A DNA stretch of 39,445 nucleotides, from contig JADJFV010000020.1 in NCBI GenBank assembly GCA_016708435.1, forward strand, positions 1-39,445, in the 5' to 3' direction. The stretch is from Leptospiraceae bacterium (lineage in GTDB: Bacteria > Spirochaetota > Leptospiria > Leptospirales > Leptospiraceae). The position numbers and the translations under genes were made by a program. Each line of letters opens with the position of its first letter. Within the stretch, counting starts at the first letter, position 1. The notes under the pieces were generated by a model. It worked only from the letters and a program-made list of their open reading frames with translations, had not been told where the DNA came from and made no database searches. Positions 17,707 through 26,945 of the stretch are shown here, piece by piece.

Positions 17707-18198
17707 TCAATATTCCTCCTTGGCAACTAAAGGAACTGTCCACAAGTCATGCAAATTACACTTAGCAAATACTTTTATTTTTTCAGGGTCATGGTCTCTT
17801 GGATTTAAGGAAAGAATTGCGGTTGGTTGACTTCCACGGTCAATGTATTTTACATCCAAATCTGCCGATTGCTCATCCATGATGCCAATGACTTCAATAT
17901 AATGTCTTTCTGAAAATTTCTTTCCTAATACTTTTACTGTAATATTCTCTTTAGATTTGGACTTGTTGAAAATGATTTCTGGCAAATGGTCATTTACCAC
18001 TGACTCCCATTCGGCTGGATTATCCTTTGTGTATTCCTTTTGGGGTGAAATGGCTCTGCTTGCGACATCCGAGCTGTCGGGTCGATCTTCCACCTCTTCA
18101 ATTTCTTCCTCATTTCCCGTGCAATTTAAGAGGAGTAAAACGATTATCCCCAAAATTAGGGATAATCGTATATAGCTTAGGTTTGTTTCTTTTTTCAT
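17707..18198 (-). CDS. Lipoprotein with superoxide-reductase (desulfoferrodoxin)-like domain
   Basis: A 163-residue lipoprotein. The signal peptide ends LLLLNC (Cys26) and is followed by an acidic linker (NEEEIEEVEDRPDSSD). Residues about 62-160 resemble the neelaredoxin/desulfoferrodoxin iron domain. NDHLPEIIF aligns with the KHVPVI block, SERHYIEVIGIMD with the EEHYIEWI block, and AKCNLHDLW with the CNLHGLW block. In superoxide reductases iron is held by four His and one Cys. Here the HPM histidine position is occupied by Lys-Lys-Phe (LGKKFSERHY), so one ligand seems lost, while the other three His and the Cys remain. It may be a divergent periplasmic iron protein rather than a standard superoxide reductase. 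A palindrome (18229-18246) lies about 30 bp upstream of the start. Confidence 0.7.
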   Translation of the reverse strand: MKKETNLSYIRLSLILGIIVLLLLNCTGNEEEIEEVEDRPDSSDVASRAISPQKEYTKDNPAEWESVVNDHLPEIIFNKSKSKENITVKVLGKKFSERHYIEVIGIMDEQSADLDVKYIDRGSQPTAILSLNPRDHDPEKIKVFAKCNLHDLWTVPLVAKEEY

Positions 18199-18228
18199 AT
18201 AATCTTCTTTCCTTATTCTTTATTACTT

Positions 18229-18246
18229 TTAAAGAATATTCTTTAA
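18229..18246. promoter_or_regulatory. Perfect 18-bp palindrome upstream of the SOR-like lipoprotein gene
   Basis: TTAAAGAATATTCTTTAA is self-complementary over 18 bases. It overlaps the stop codon of the 1786-residue gene and lies 31-48 bases upstream of the SOR-like start on the same strand, a position fit for an operator. No known box is matched exactly; a Fur/PerR-like role is only a guess. Confidence 0.35.
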
Positions 18247-21200
18247 TTCTTTTGACGGTATACTTTCACTATGCCGCCAATCTTGCCTGTTGTTAAATAT
18301 AAGTAGTTAAGTCCAGAGTAGACGGATGACATTCCATCGAATACCTGCAAATTGTTTGATGCATCACCTAAACCATCCACTCCTATCTGACTGAAGTCAG
18401 CCGTCACAATTGGGTTAGCTGTATTAGTCCGCCAAATTTCTACACCTGTGGTTGGATTGTCGAAACCAACATAGAGATATGTTCCGTTAGTTACCAATAG
18501 AGACAACGTTCGATTATTACCATCACCCATCGAAGTTTGACCGGAACCATTGTTTGCGACTAACGTCCAGTCTCCAGGATCACAAGCAGTTGCTGTTGCT
18601 GGCAGCGGCAAAGATACAGTAGCCGGTGAGCACTTCCATAGCTGAGCAAACCTATTTGCTATAGGGCAAGCACAGTCGTCAGCCGATAGATTAGGACAGG
18701 TATAATTTTCACAGGTATTACGGGCTACGAAGAGTTTGCCCTGAAATACTGCCATCTGAGGAAATGCTTTATCCTGTGGCGAAAAATCAAATAGTTTAGG
18801 TAAATATCTAGAAAAACGTGTATTTGCATTATTCCAAGCTGCATCACTGGGGGTAATTACTGTTAGATCCGTTCCTAAAGCAGGAGCAGCAATCGTCCCG
18901 CGCACCAGACCACCATCATTCCCACTCAAAGAACATCCTCCACCGCCGGTATACATAAGCCCGTTAAAATCCATGAAGGTATCTAGAGAGACATTATTAC
19001 TCAGACTAAAACTATCACAGGCAGCAGAAACTGCCGGAAAATTGTTCCCGCTAATAGTAGCTCCCACACCTGTCGGTGCAGCATAACCTCTTTGCGTTGT
19101 ATTAGGAGCGGATAATGCCCCGAAGGCGGAAACATAGGCAAGCTTAGGAGCTCCACCGCCTGAGTCAGGAAAACTCAACCAAAGGGAGTTATTAAAAACT
19201 CGCGTCGCTATAAAGCCACGTAAATTGCCACCAGAAATTATACCGCTGAACTTCATATACTGGAAACTCGGACATGCATCTGTATCGGTGGTTACATAAA
19301 TATCTCTTAAGTTACCCCCAGAATAATAGGAGCCACCAAAAAGATACTCCACTCCCAATATTGTCCCCGAAGTGAATAAACCACGACCATTCTGATTATT
19401 CGAACCACACCCCGCAGAGTTAGCTGTGCAACCAGATCTTCCAAAGGATGGGAAAAGTTGCGATGGAGTAACACCGTAAGCTGAGTTGAGGCTAATGCCT
19501 GTTGGATCTTGGTGAAGACCAAAGCTGAAATTAACAGGATTACTTCCATCAGGCTCAAAGTGAATACCGCCCGTTCCATTCTCGTTAGGACCTAGATACA
19601 CTCGATTATTAAAAGAAAAAATATAAGAGAAATCAGTAAGTCCTGTTCCAAATGGATCGCTAGCAAGAGGACCATCTACAAAGTTTTGAGGTGGGACACC
19701 GCAACCGTTAAACGAAACACGATCATGAGGAGAGACTTGCACATTTTCAGTATCGCCCGCGTTTCTAATAGAGAATGGAGTTACCCAAAGAAATCCACCG
19801 GATGTATTATTGAACCCATCTCCATCTAGTGCATTGGCTACGGCTATTGTGTATTGTCCGCCACCTTGCAATTCTGGATGAGTAATACAAACTTTGGAAG
19901 AGTCGGCTGCTGCTCCACCGCATACAGACCCATCTAGAATTTTTGCGGTCGTTGGAGTAAGAACAGTAGAGCCAGTTATCGCATAACGTTTTTGACATTC
20001 CGTGCTTGTTGTGCAACCTGCAGATTTAGGAATGTCCAGTCCTGGAAAAACTGGTTTAGAAAAGGAAAGAATTAAACTTGTAGTAACAACGCAAGCAGCA
20101 GAGGAAGTTTTCAATTGTTCATTTCCTGTAAAGTCTGCATTATTTGGACAGCTTAGAGTTACCGGCTGTAAATCGTGAATGGCTGTCTTACTGGCAAGGA
20201 GACTATAGCTCTTAGCCCCAATTTGGGAAGCGCTTAGAGTTATATCATACGTTGTTCCGGAAACACTTAAAACAGATACAATGCTAAAATCAGTAGTCTG
20301 CGTGGATGACGTAAAATTGGTATTATCCGAACATAAACCACTGGCTGGTGATACTATGATTTTATAATTCGCAGCAGTCGCCGCTTGAACGGTATTCATT
20401 GCTTTAGAGTATACAACTCTCACTATAGTCGGAGCCATGGAAGAAACAGATGCTACGGTAGGAATGGAGGTATCAACAGCAGTAAAGGTTCCACTGAGAG
20501 TATTTACAGATGCAATATTTGTAGAGGTATTTGGAACAGTTGCATTATCTGTAATGGTTCCAACTATAGTAACGGTATCACCGGTAGAAATTGAGCTACC
20601 GCTTCCTGCAAAAGTAATAGTCAAAACGTCTCCCGCCAAATTCCAAGTAGCCGAAGTGATCGTTCCCCAAGTATGAGAAGAGGATAATGATAATATACTT
20701 GCAATATTAGAAGAGTCAATCGTTGGTTTATTCGTGCCCTCTGAAAATGTTAGAACAAGAGTATCGTCTGAGTCTACACCTGCGATTAAAGAAGCATTAT
20801 CCGATACTACTGCCGTTAGTATTACAGGAGGTGCTTTGTCTTCAACGACAGAGCTAAGGTCTGCAATGGTTTGCAATTCGATTCCATTTCCCATCCACTT
20901 TCCTGTATTCATAAGAAAGGCAACGGATAACGCCGATGTTCCGCTTACAGTAGAATCGTTAGTGAAAAGAGTAATGATTGTATCATTTGCTGTTCCTGTG
21001 TCCGTATTAGGTGCGGCAATTAATCCTGTTCCTGTGTTGACTTTTATAGCAGCAGATCCCCCTATTGTAAATCGAGAGGCATCTGTATCTGTTATGGTAG
21101 AGTCAGTCATATTGGTAGAAAAGGTAATTTTTAACTGATCGATCTTTCCATTCCTATTTGTATCAAACTCTTGAATATTTGTTATGATAGGTCCTGCTGT

Positions 21201-23603
21201 GATACTTAAAAGTTTTAATACCGTATTACCGGTATTATTCGAAGCATCGTAAAGATTGCCATTACCCGCTATCGTATCAGAAGAATTGTCAGCGCTTATA
21301 AAATTGGTATTAGCAAGAAAGATTGCAGTCGTATCAATTGCACACGAATCCGCTCCCATACCAGTTAAAAAAGAAGCGCCATTTCCACTATCGTTTGAAT
21401 ACGTTAGGGAAGAGGCAGTCAGATTTCCCCCTGCTCCACAGGCTGGCATACCAGTCGAGCCCCAGACCGGTTCAGAAAAAGTTACTGTTAAATTTGTGCT
21501 AATACTAGTTCCAGAATTTGTTACGACTACTGGCTTTGCTCTATCTGCCTCTGTAACAGAACCAGTGCTGATTATTTCAAGCGATTTGGCACTTACAGCT
21601 AATAAATCAGGCAATACCGTAGTTGTTATATTTGGTTTCGAATCTGTATTGTATACACCGGCTTCGGTAAATTTAAGGAAGATTATCGCATCATTCACAT
21701 TATCCGCAAGGACTGGTTCATTAGAACCATGCGATAAGAATACTCCCGCAGAGGTTCCACCTATTAACGCATAATCAACTGTTACCGTTAAAGCAGAAAC
21801 CGCAGATAGAACTACAGGAATCGAAATTGTAGTAATGGTCTCACTGGAACTGGAAGTCGCTGCAGAAAATAATACAGTTGGAGTTGTAGTATTTACAACA
21901 ATCGCTTTGTTTGCTCCAAGAGAGCCCGCAGTTCCAGGTGCGGCTAATGTTAAATTTGCATTATTATTGGAACTATCTTTTATAGTCCCACCATTCAGTG
22001 CAAGTGCGAGAGTAGAAATATAATCTAAGTCGTTACTGGTATATGGAGATAAAAGAGTGTAGGTAAAGGTTAATGTATTTGTGCCGCTACCTGATGCATA
22101 GCTAACTACAGCGTCTATTCCGCCAGTCTCCAGGCTAAGCTTTGGAACTCCCGTTACTATGACCACCTTATTGAATACAACTTGTATTGAAATTGTCTGT
22201 CCAACTCCATACATCCCATCTAAGGTAGAAGAAGTTACACTTGCAACTCCTGGCAAAACTGCATCAATCACAATGGCTTTATTTGCTCCAAGTGAATTGA
22301 CTGATCCAGGTGTGGCTAATGTTACTATTGCGTTATTTGCACTTCCATCTGCGATTGTTCCACCATTCAACGAAAGTGCCGTTGTTGATAGATAATCCAG
22401 GTCAGGGCTGCTATTTCCAGATACGACCGTATAGACGAAGGTTAATGTATTTGTTCCGCTACCAGATGTATAGTTCACGATTGCATCGCTGATTCCTGTT
22501 TCCAGTGTAAGTTGCGGATTACCTGTCACGATTACGTTTGTATCAAATACCAATTGAATTGAAATTGCTTGTCCTAGTCCATAATTTCCATCTAATACTG
22601 AGGAAGTAACGTTAGTCACCATAGGTAAACCTATATTCAATACGATTGCCTTGTTTGCACCTAAAGACCCAACTGCTCCCGGTGCGGCTAATGTTAAAAT
22701 GGAAACATTGTTTGCTAAGTCTGAAATAATACCTGCATTCAAAGCCAATGCAAGACTTGAAAAGTAATCTAAATCAGGCGATAAATGACCGGATAAAATC
22801 GTATAATTGAAAGTTAAAGTAGAAGTTCCTGAACCAGATGTATAATTTACTATTGCATCTGTCACACCTGTCTCTAACTTTATTTGAGGAGTTCCAGTTA
22901 CATTGATTTTTTCACTGAAATTGATTTGAATTGAAATGATTTGTGTAGGAAAATAATTTCCATCGGGACTCGAAGAATTTACACTTGTAACTGTCGGTGC
23001 TGTAGTGTCGATTACGATGACTTTTCCGCTTCCCATTGAATAAACTGCTCCGGGAACCGGAAGAGTCAGTGTAATATCAGAGTTATTCGCTACTGATTTA
23101 ATGCTTCCTTCATTTAGGATAAGAGCTATTTGACTTACAGCATCAAGTCCCACAAAGTCTTCTCCATTTCCTGCTTGCACTGTATAACGGAAAAGCAAAG
23201 TATCCGTTGCAGTTCCAGAAAAATAATTTACTTTTACTAAATTATTCAATGTAAATTGAGGGATTCCAGTCACATGGACTGCTTCCATAAATTTTACTCT
23301 AATGTTAATTACTGTTCCAGCAGGATAATAGCCAGTAGTCGTTGTAGTGGATACGGTTAAATTGCTACTCAATGCTGGCGGTGGAGGAATTCCTGGTGTT
23401 GGTGTTGGGTTAGGTGTTGAACTTGCTGTTAGTCCCCCGGCAGGTGGATTAAACAAACCCGGAAGAAGCAATGCCATTCCGCTTCCACCTTTGCTCGGTT
23501 GAAGCAGTAATGCAGCAATTGCAGGCCAAGCAGTGCAATTTGAAAATAGCAAGCTAATTACTAGGATTAATGCTACATTGATTTTCTTTTGTAAACGTTT
23601 CAT
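18243..23603 (-). CDS. Giant Ig-like repeat / beta-propeller lipoprotein
   Basis: A 1786-residue surface or periplasmic lipoprotein. The signal peptide MKRLQKKINVALILVISLLF ends SNC (Cys23), then a Pro/Thr-rich linker (STPNPTPTPGIPPPP). Four tandem bacterial Ig-like modules of about 115-120 residues follow (about 80-565), each with an INIRVKF/ISIQINF-type strand, a TGxPQxxLE motif, SGSGTxTLTFxYT and an ending SLGANKAIVI. Further Ig/SwmB-like domains follow (about 680-1230), one with a calcium-loop-like DTNRNGKID. The C-terminal third looks like a beta-propeller with recurring blades such as FNNRVYLG, FNNSLWLSF, FNGLMYTGGG, FQGKLFVAR and LYVGFDNPTTGVEIWRTN. GAGG 6 nt before ATG 23603 supports the start. 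The function is unknown; adhesion or cell-envelope binding is an inference from domain type. Confidence 0.85.
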   Translation of the reverse strand: MKRLQKKINVALILVISLLFSNCTAWPAIAALLLQPSKGGSGMALLLPGLFNPPAGGLTASSTPNPTPTPGIPPPPALSSNLTVSTTTTTGYYPAGTVINIRVKFMEAVHVTGIPQFTLNNLVKVNYFSGTATDTLLFRYTVQAGNGEDFVGLDAVSQIALILNEGSIKSVANNSDITLTLPVPGAVYSMGSGKVIVIDTTAPTVTSVNSSSPDGNYFPTQIISIQINFSEKINVTGTPQIKLETGVTDAIVNYTSGSGTSTLTFNYTILSGHLSPDLDYFSSLALALNAGIISDLANNVSILTLAAPGAVGSLGANKAIVLNIGLPMVTNVTSSVLDGNYGLGQAISIQLVFDTNVIVTGNPQLTLETGISDAIVNYTSGSGTNTLTFVYTVVSGNSSPDLDYLSTTALSLNGGTIADGSANNAIVTLATPGSVNSLGANKAIVIDAVLPGVASVTSSTLDGMYGVGQTISIQVVFNKVVIVTGVPKLSLETGGIDAVVSYASGSGTNTLTFTYTLLSPYTSNDLDYISTLALALNGGTIKDSSNNNANLTLAAPGTAGSLGANKAIVVNTTTPTVLFSAATSSSSETITTISIPVVLSAVSALTVTVDYALIGGTSAGVFLSHGSNEPVLADNVNDAIIFLKFTEAGVYNTDSKPNITTTVLPDLLAVSAKSLEIISTGSVTEADRAKPVVVTNSGTSISTNLTVTFSEPVWGSTGMPACGAGGNLTASSLTYSNDSGNGASFLTGMGADSCAIDTTAIFLANTNFISADNSSDTIAGNGNLYDASNNTGNTVLKLLSITAGPIITNIQEFDTNRNGKIDQLKITFSTNMTDSTITDTDASRFTIGGSAAIKVNTGTGLIAAPNTDTGTANDTIITLFTNDSTVSGTSALSVAFLMNTGKWMGNGIELQTIADLSSVVEDKAPPVILTAVVSDNASLIAGVDSDDTLVLTFSEGTNKPTIDSSNIASILSLSSSHTWGTITSATWNLAGDVLTITFAGSGSSISTGDTVTIVGTITDNATVPNTSTNIASVNTLSGTFTAVDTSIPTVASVSSMAPTIVRVVYSKAMNTVQAATAANYKIIVSPASGLCSDNTNFTSSTQTTDFSIVSVLSVSGTTYDITLSASQIGAKSYSLLASKTAIHDLQPVTLSCPNNADFTGNEQLKTSSAACVVTTSLILSFSKPVFPGLDIPKSAGCTTSTECQKRYAITGSTVLTPTTAKILDGSVCGGAAADSSKVCITHPELQGGGQYTIAVANALDGDGFNNTSGGFLWVTPFSIRNAGDTENVQVSPHDRVSFNGCGVPPQNFVDGPLASDPFGTGLTDFSYIFSFNNRVYLGPNENGTGGIHFEPDGSNPVNFSFGLHQDPTGISLNSAYGVTPSQLFPSFGRSGCTANSAGCGSNNQNGRGLFTSGTILGVEYLFGGSYYSGGNLRDIYVTTDTDACPSFQYMKFSGIISGGNLRGFIATRVFNNSLWLSFPDSGGGAPKLAYVSAFGALSAPNTTQRGYAAPTGVGATISGNNFPAVSAACDSFSLSNNVSLDTFMDFNGLMYTGGGGCSLSGNDGGLVRGTIAAPALGTDLTVITPSDAAWNNANTRFSRYLPKLFDFSPQDKAFPQMAVFQGKLFVARNTCENYTCPNLSADDCACPIANRFAQLWKCSPATVSLPLPATATACDPGDWTLVANNGSGQTSMGDGNNRTLSLLVTNGTYLYVGFDNPTTGVEIWRTNTANPIVTADFSQIGVDGLGDASNNLQVFDGMSSVYSGLNYLYLTTGKIGGIVKVYRQKN

Positions 23604-23951
23604 GGGGTGCCTCTTTTTTTATCTACTATTTACATTTACTATTTTGATTCACAGTATGTTAAAAAGTTATATCCGAATTGGCTTTTCTAGCAGTGAGATA
23701 TATCATTTAAGCGAGAGGGTGATTTTTTTTACCGTAGACGGCATACAAATAGTAACCGTTCAAGCCTTCGTTTGTGGTTAATGGTGAATATCCTTTTTAA
23801 ATCTATTAAAGCAACTACTCAGCGGAACGGGTTGGTTATCGAACAAGGTAAGCTTAATCAAAGTAAAACTACCTTTGATTTAAGTAATCATTAAGTTTGT
23901 TACTTGCAAAGATACTATTCATTTTTTTAATATCAAAATAAGGCAAAATAA
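23604..23951. promoter_or_regulatory. Divergent intergenic region with an inverted repeat
   Basis: This stretch holds the promoters of two divergent genes. An inverted repeat ATCAAAG-N9-CTTTGAT lies at 23857-23879, about 75 bp before the LRR gene. A plus-strand frame at 23533-23781 overlaps the signal peptide region of the giant lipoprotein and is not supported as a gene. I see no RNA gene. Confidence 0.4.
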
Positions 23952-25661
23952 ATGACTAATAAGTATAAAGAAATAATATCCGATTTAAAACTAATTTTAC
24001 AAACTGATGATTTAGCACAGATAAAAGAAATGCTAAATAAAATAAAAGACCTAAATGATTCAAACTTAGAAGAAGCCTTGCTTTCTGGAATTAAATATAC
24101 GAACACAAGCGATATGGCTGACTTTGAAAATTGGATGTTAGTTCCAAATGATATTTTTAAAGTAACAGACCAAGAGGACGACTCAATAAGTTCATTGGAG
24201 GGTAATTTATTGTATGCGCTCCTATCATTGATTGGAACAAGTCAATGTAAGACGGCAATGAATTTGAAATCGAAAGTTCATATGTTAAACTTTTCCAATT
24301 TACAAATTGCAGAGTTATCTCCTGAGATTGGAAAGTTTACAAATCTTTCCTCTTTAAAAATAGACAACAACTTGCTTACATCTCTACCTTCTGAGATTGG
24401 AAACCTATCAAAGCTTTCTATATTAGAAATTCATAATAATCAATTAACAAGTCTACCGCCAGAAATTGGAAATTTAACAGAACTCACTTCATTTGAACTA
24501 TCTAGTAATCAAATTTCAAATCTTCCACCCGAAATTGGAAATTTAACAAAGCTTACCCATTTAGGAATTTTCAATAATCCAATAAAAAGTCTACCTTCTG
24601 TTATCCGCAAACTAAAGAATATTCCTGACTTAGAGAAGAACTTTGTTCCCTGGTTAGACGGCAATGTGCCTGAACAATTACAGGAACTATTCGCTAAGAA
24701 ATTAGAAGAAAATGCAACTGGTGCTTCAACAATCAAATGCTTAAATTTGGGAATATGGGGCTATCCAAAAGCGGCCTGTGCTTGTGGAAAATTCATAGTA
24801 TGCGCTACAGAGGAAGTTTTATCTGTCTGGGACTCTAGTAATTTCGAATTGTTATGGAATGAGAATGTAAGTGGAGTTAAAATGATTTCCATTTCAAAAA
24901 ACGGAAAATTTTTTCTATGTGTATCAGATTTAGGATTTATAAGAAGATATGATATATCACCTGAAGGAATTGGAAAATTTATCTGGGAATCTGAAACGCA
25001 AACATTTCCTACCTCCCTATGTATTTCTTTTGACAATGAGAAATTTGCCATTTGTCATCAAGATATGGCAGGAGTAATTTACTTAAGAAAATGCTCTACC
25101 GGCGAACTGATAAAAACTTTTGGTGGCTCTGAAAATGACGACCCTTATGAAGGTTACGGTTACATTGGATTAGCCTTTTCGGCAGATGGTCTTAATATTT
25201 CAGCGGGAGATCAGGATTGGAGTCGAGTCAGAAATTGGAATGTAGAATCAGGTGAATTATTAGATCCGTTAGAAATATCAGGAGTTCAGTTCTGTTCGAT
25301 AGACTATTCTGTGGATGGCAAATACTTTTTTACAGGAACAGTCGAGACTCCCGGTTCTGTTTGGGAAGTTGATACGCACGAAGAAATCCTATCGTTAGAA
25401 GATGGAATAGGGATGACAAGAATTGTTGCAGCACATCCTAGTAACGGTAATCTATTAGTATCCGCTGCCGCTGAAGTAATTCATATTTGGGATATTGAAG
25501 CGAGAAAACAAATCGCTGAATTTTTACTACCTGACGGACAATACTCTATTAATTCCCTTTCCTTTTCTGCGAGTGGATTTGTAGCCGCTATCGTTTCGTA
25601 TGTTGGATATGTAGAACAAAGAAAAGACAGTTCCTTTCTTGTGATTGGATACATGGGATAG
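23952..25661 (+). CDS. Leucine-rich repeat and WD40-like beta-propeller fusion protein
   Basis: A 569-residue protein with no signal peptide. Residues 1-105 are helical and unrecognised. About 108-225 form five leucine-rich repeats of 23 residues with the pattern L-x2-L-x-L-x2-N-x-L-T-S-L-P-P-E-I-G-N-L, the bacterial type common in Leptospira. After a helical linker (about 228-258), residues 262-569 contain WD40-like blades, for example EEVLSVWDSSNFELLW, AGVIYLRKCSTGELIKTFGG, SVWEVDTHEEILSL and VIHIWDIEARKQIAEFLL. Both halves are protein-binding scaffolds; no enzymatic domain is seen. AAGG 8 nt upstream of ATG 23952 is a plausible ribosome binding site. It stands alone, followed by a strong terminator. 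Cytoplasmic location is inferred from the missing signal peptide. Confidence 0.85.
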   Translation: MTNKYKEIISDLKLILQTDDLAQIKEMLNKIKDLNDSNLEEALLSGIKYTNTSDMADFENWMLVPNDIFKVTDQEDDSISSLEGNLLYALLSLIGTSQCKTAMNLKSKVHMLNFSNLQIAELSPEIGKFTNLSSLKIDNNLLTSLPSEIGNLSKLSILEIHNNQLTSLPPEIGNLTELTSFELSSNQISNLPPEIGNLTKLTHLGIFNNPIKSLPSVIRKLKNIPDLEKNFVPWLDGNVPEQLQELFAKKLEENATGASTIKCLNLGIWGYPKAACACGKFIVCATEEVLSVWDSSNFELLWNENVSGVKMISISKNGKFFLCVSDLGFIRRYDISPEGIGKFIWESETQTFPTSLCISFDNEKFAICHQDMAGVIYLRKCSTGELIKTFGGSENDDPYEGYGYIGLAFSADGLNISAGDQDWSRVRNWNVESGELLDPLEISGVQFCSIDYSVDGKYFFTGTVETPGSVWEVDTHEEILSLEDGIGMTRIVAAHPSNGNLLVSAAAEVIHIWDIEARKQIAEFLLPDGQYSINSLSFSASGFVAAIVSYVGYVEQRKDSSFLVIGYMG

Positions 25662-25710
25662 GCAAAACCTCCGTTAGGGCTATTTTCAAAGTTTTTATTC
25701 GTTAATCAGC

Positions 25711-25761
25711 TTACATTATCATTTCTTTTGTATAGAAATGATAATGTAAACTAAGTTTTTT
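25711..25761 (+). terminator. Rho-independent terminator of the LRR-propeller gene
   Basis: A perfect 15-bp stem, TTACATTATCATTTC (25711-25725) with GAAATGATAATGTAA (25735-25749), is followed within a few bases by a T-run (TTTTTTT). It sits between convergent genes and may stop transcription from both sides. Confidence 0.8.
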
Positions 25762-25767
25762 TAATTT

Positions 25768-26916
25768 CTATAACTCAACGTCTTGCACTTGTTCTTTATC
25801 AAATTCTTTCCTTCCTTCTGGAGTCAGGACAATGTATTTGTCACCTTCTACGAAGATAACACCCTGTATGCGCTCACCTGATTTTAGAAGAAGAGTCTCT
25901 GCGCTCTTATCCATAATCTGCTCAATACGCTTCATTAACTCTGGAGACTTCATACGTTTTTTAATTTCTTCTTCTTTGAGCTTTTGATCTTTCAGTTTTG
26001 TTTTCTCTACTGCAATGATCTCATCGTATTCTTTTAGTTTTTCATCAAAGGTTTTGGCAGACACTTTTACTACAGGAGCTTGGACTTCTGGATCTTTTAG
26101 CTTCTGAGTTTTCTCAGTAAATGATTCAGGAACAATTGCTTTGTCTAGCTCTTCGGTCAACTTTGTCTTATCCGCTTTCTTTAGAACTTCTCCGATGCCC
26201 GTATCTTTTAATACTTTATCTGCATATTTTTTTGTAACGGTAGAAGTATATCCGGATTCAATCACTACTTCTTTTTCTATCAAATAAGCATCTAATTTTT
26301 GTAGAGTGGAACTTTTTTCTTTCACATCTTCTGGCAAAGCTTCTATTTCCGGTATAACAACCTTAGCCGCAACTTTGCCTTCATAGACAGAAATAGAACT
26401 AGAAGAGTCCTTTCCGATTTCCACTTCAAACTTAGTTCCTCTTACTCCAACAACAGAAGTAGGAGTAATCGTTTCTACGCTCTCTTTTGTATTTAACTTT
26501 TGCGTATTGACTAGAATCTTTCCGGTGAGCATTTTCAACTGTAGATTTTTAACTTCTTTTTTTAAATAACCCAATAGCGCAAAATCAGAGTTTTCCCTTA
26601 ATCTTATGGTAACATCTGAATCCAATCCGGTGATTTGAATATCACAGGCAGCTTTTTTTCCAGTTTTAATGGATTCTTTTTCGTGCACTGCATCACCGAC
26701 TTTTAATTGTTTGTCTCCCATCTTGACTTCGCCCAAAACAAATAAAACCAAACCCTGAGGTTTGAATTCTGGCTTTACCTCTACTACTTTTGGCTCTTCC
26801 TTTTTACATCCAGCGAGAAAGGCTAACAAGCAACACACGATGATTGTCCCAGCAAGTTGCGTAGGGACTTGATTAATCAAGTCCTTACGCAACATATACC
26901 CCTTTTCTTTTTTCAT
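25768..26916 (-). CDS. FecR-domain lipoprotein
   Basis: A 382-residue lipoprotein with a FecR-like domain (about 55-180): LVLFVLGEVKMGDKQLKVGD, then IRLRENSDFALLG, LLTG-like KMLTGKILVN, TPTSVVGVRGTKFEVEIG and SVYEGKVAAKV. In Leptospira-type genomes such proteins are cell-envelope proteins, not the iron-dicitrate regulator itself. The C-terminal half is Lys/Glu-rich and probably coiled coil, ending in a small beta domain (LLLKSGERIQGVIFVEGDKY). AGGAG 6 nt before ATG 26916 supports the start. The signal peptide is odd: MKKEKG, then about 17 residues encoded by a palindromic repeat (26856-26893), then TIIVCCLLAFLAGC. Without the insert it would be a classic lipoprotein leader. It is the last gene of the minus-strand operon from 32195. 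Confidence 0.85.
   Translation of the reverse strand: MKKEKGYMLRKDLINQVPTQLAGTIIVCCLLAFLAGCKKEEPKVVEVKPEFKPQGLVLFVLGEVKMGDKQLKVGDAVHEKESIKTGKKAACDIQITGLDSDVTIRLRENSDFALLGYLKKEVKNLQLKMLTGKILVNTQKLNTKESVETITPTSVVGVRGTKFEVEIGKDSSSSISVYEGKVAAKVVIPEIEALPEDVKEKSSTLQKLDAYLIEKEVVIESGYTSTVTKKYADKVLKDTGIGEVLKKADKTKLTEELDKAIVPESFTEKTQKLKDPEVQAPVVKVSAKTFDEKLKEYDEIIAVEKTKLKDQKLKEEEIKKRMKSPELMKRIEQIMDKSAETLLLKSGERIQGVIFVEGDKYIVLTPEGRKEFDKEQVQDVEL
26856..26893. repeat. 38-bp palindromic repeat inside the FecR signal-peptide coding region
   Basis: GTTGCGTAGGGACTTGATT (26856-26874) pairs with AATCAAGTCCTTACGCAAC (26875-26893) with one mismatch and no loop. It is in frame and encodes most of YMLRKDLINQVPTQLAG, lying between the basic n-region and the hydrophobic core of the signal peptide. 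Confidence 0.85.
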
Positions 26917-26945
26917 TATTATCTCCTTTTATATAAAATCCTTTC

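Noticed and set aside
17697..17720. AGGAGG/CCTCCT inverted repeat as a terminator between convergent genes
   Set aside because: Only a 6-bp stem with a 12-base loop and no T-run; it overlaps the coding end of the SOR-like gene.
20385..22492. Several plus-strand open frames of 60-172 codons
   Set aside because: Antisense shadows of the giant lipoprotein gene; they owe their length to its Ser/Thr/Gly-rich codon use.
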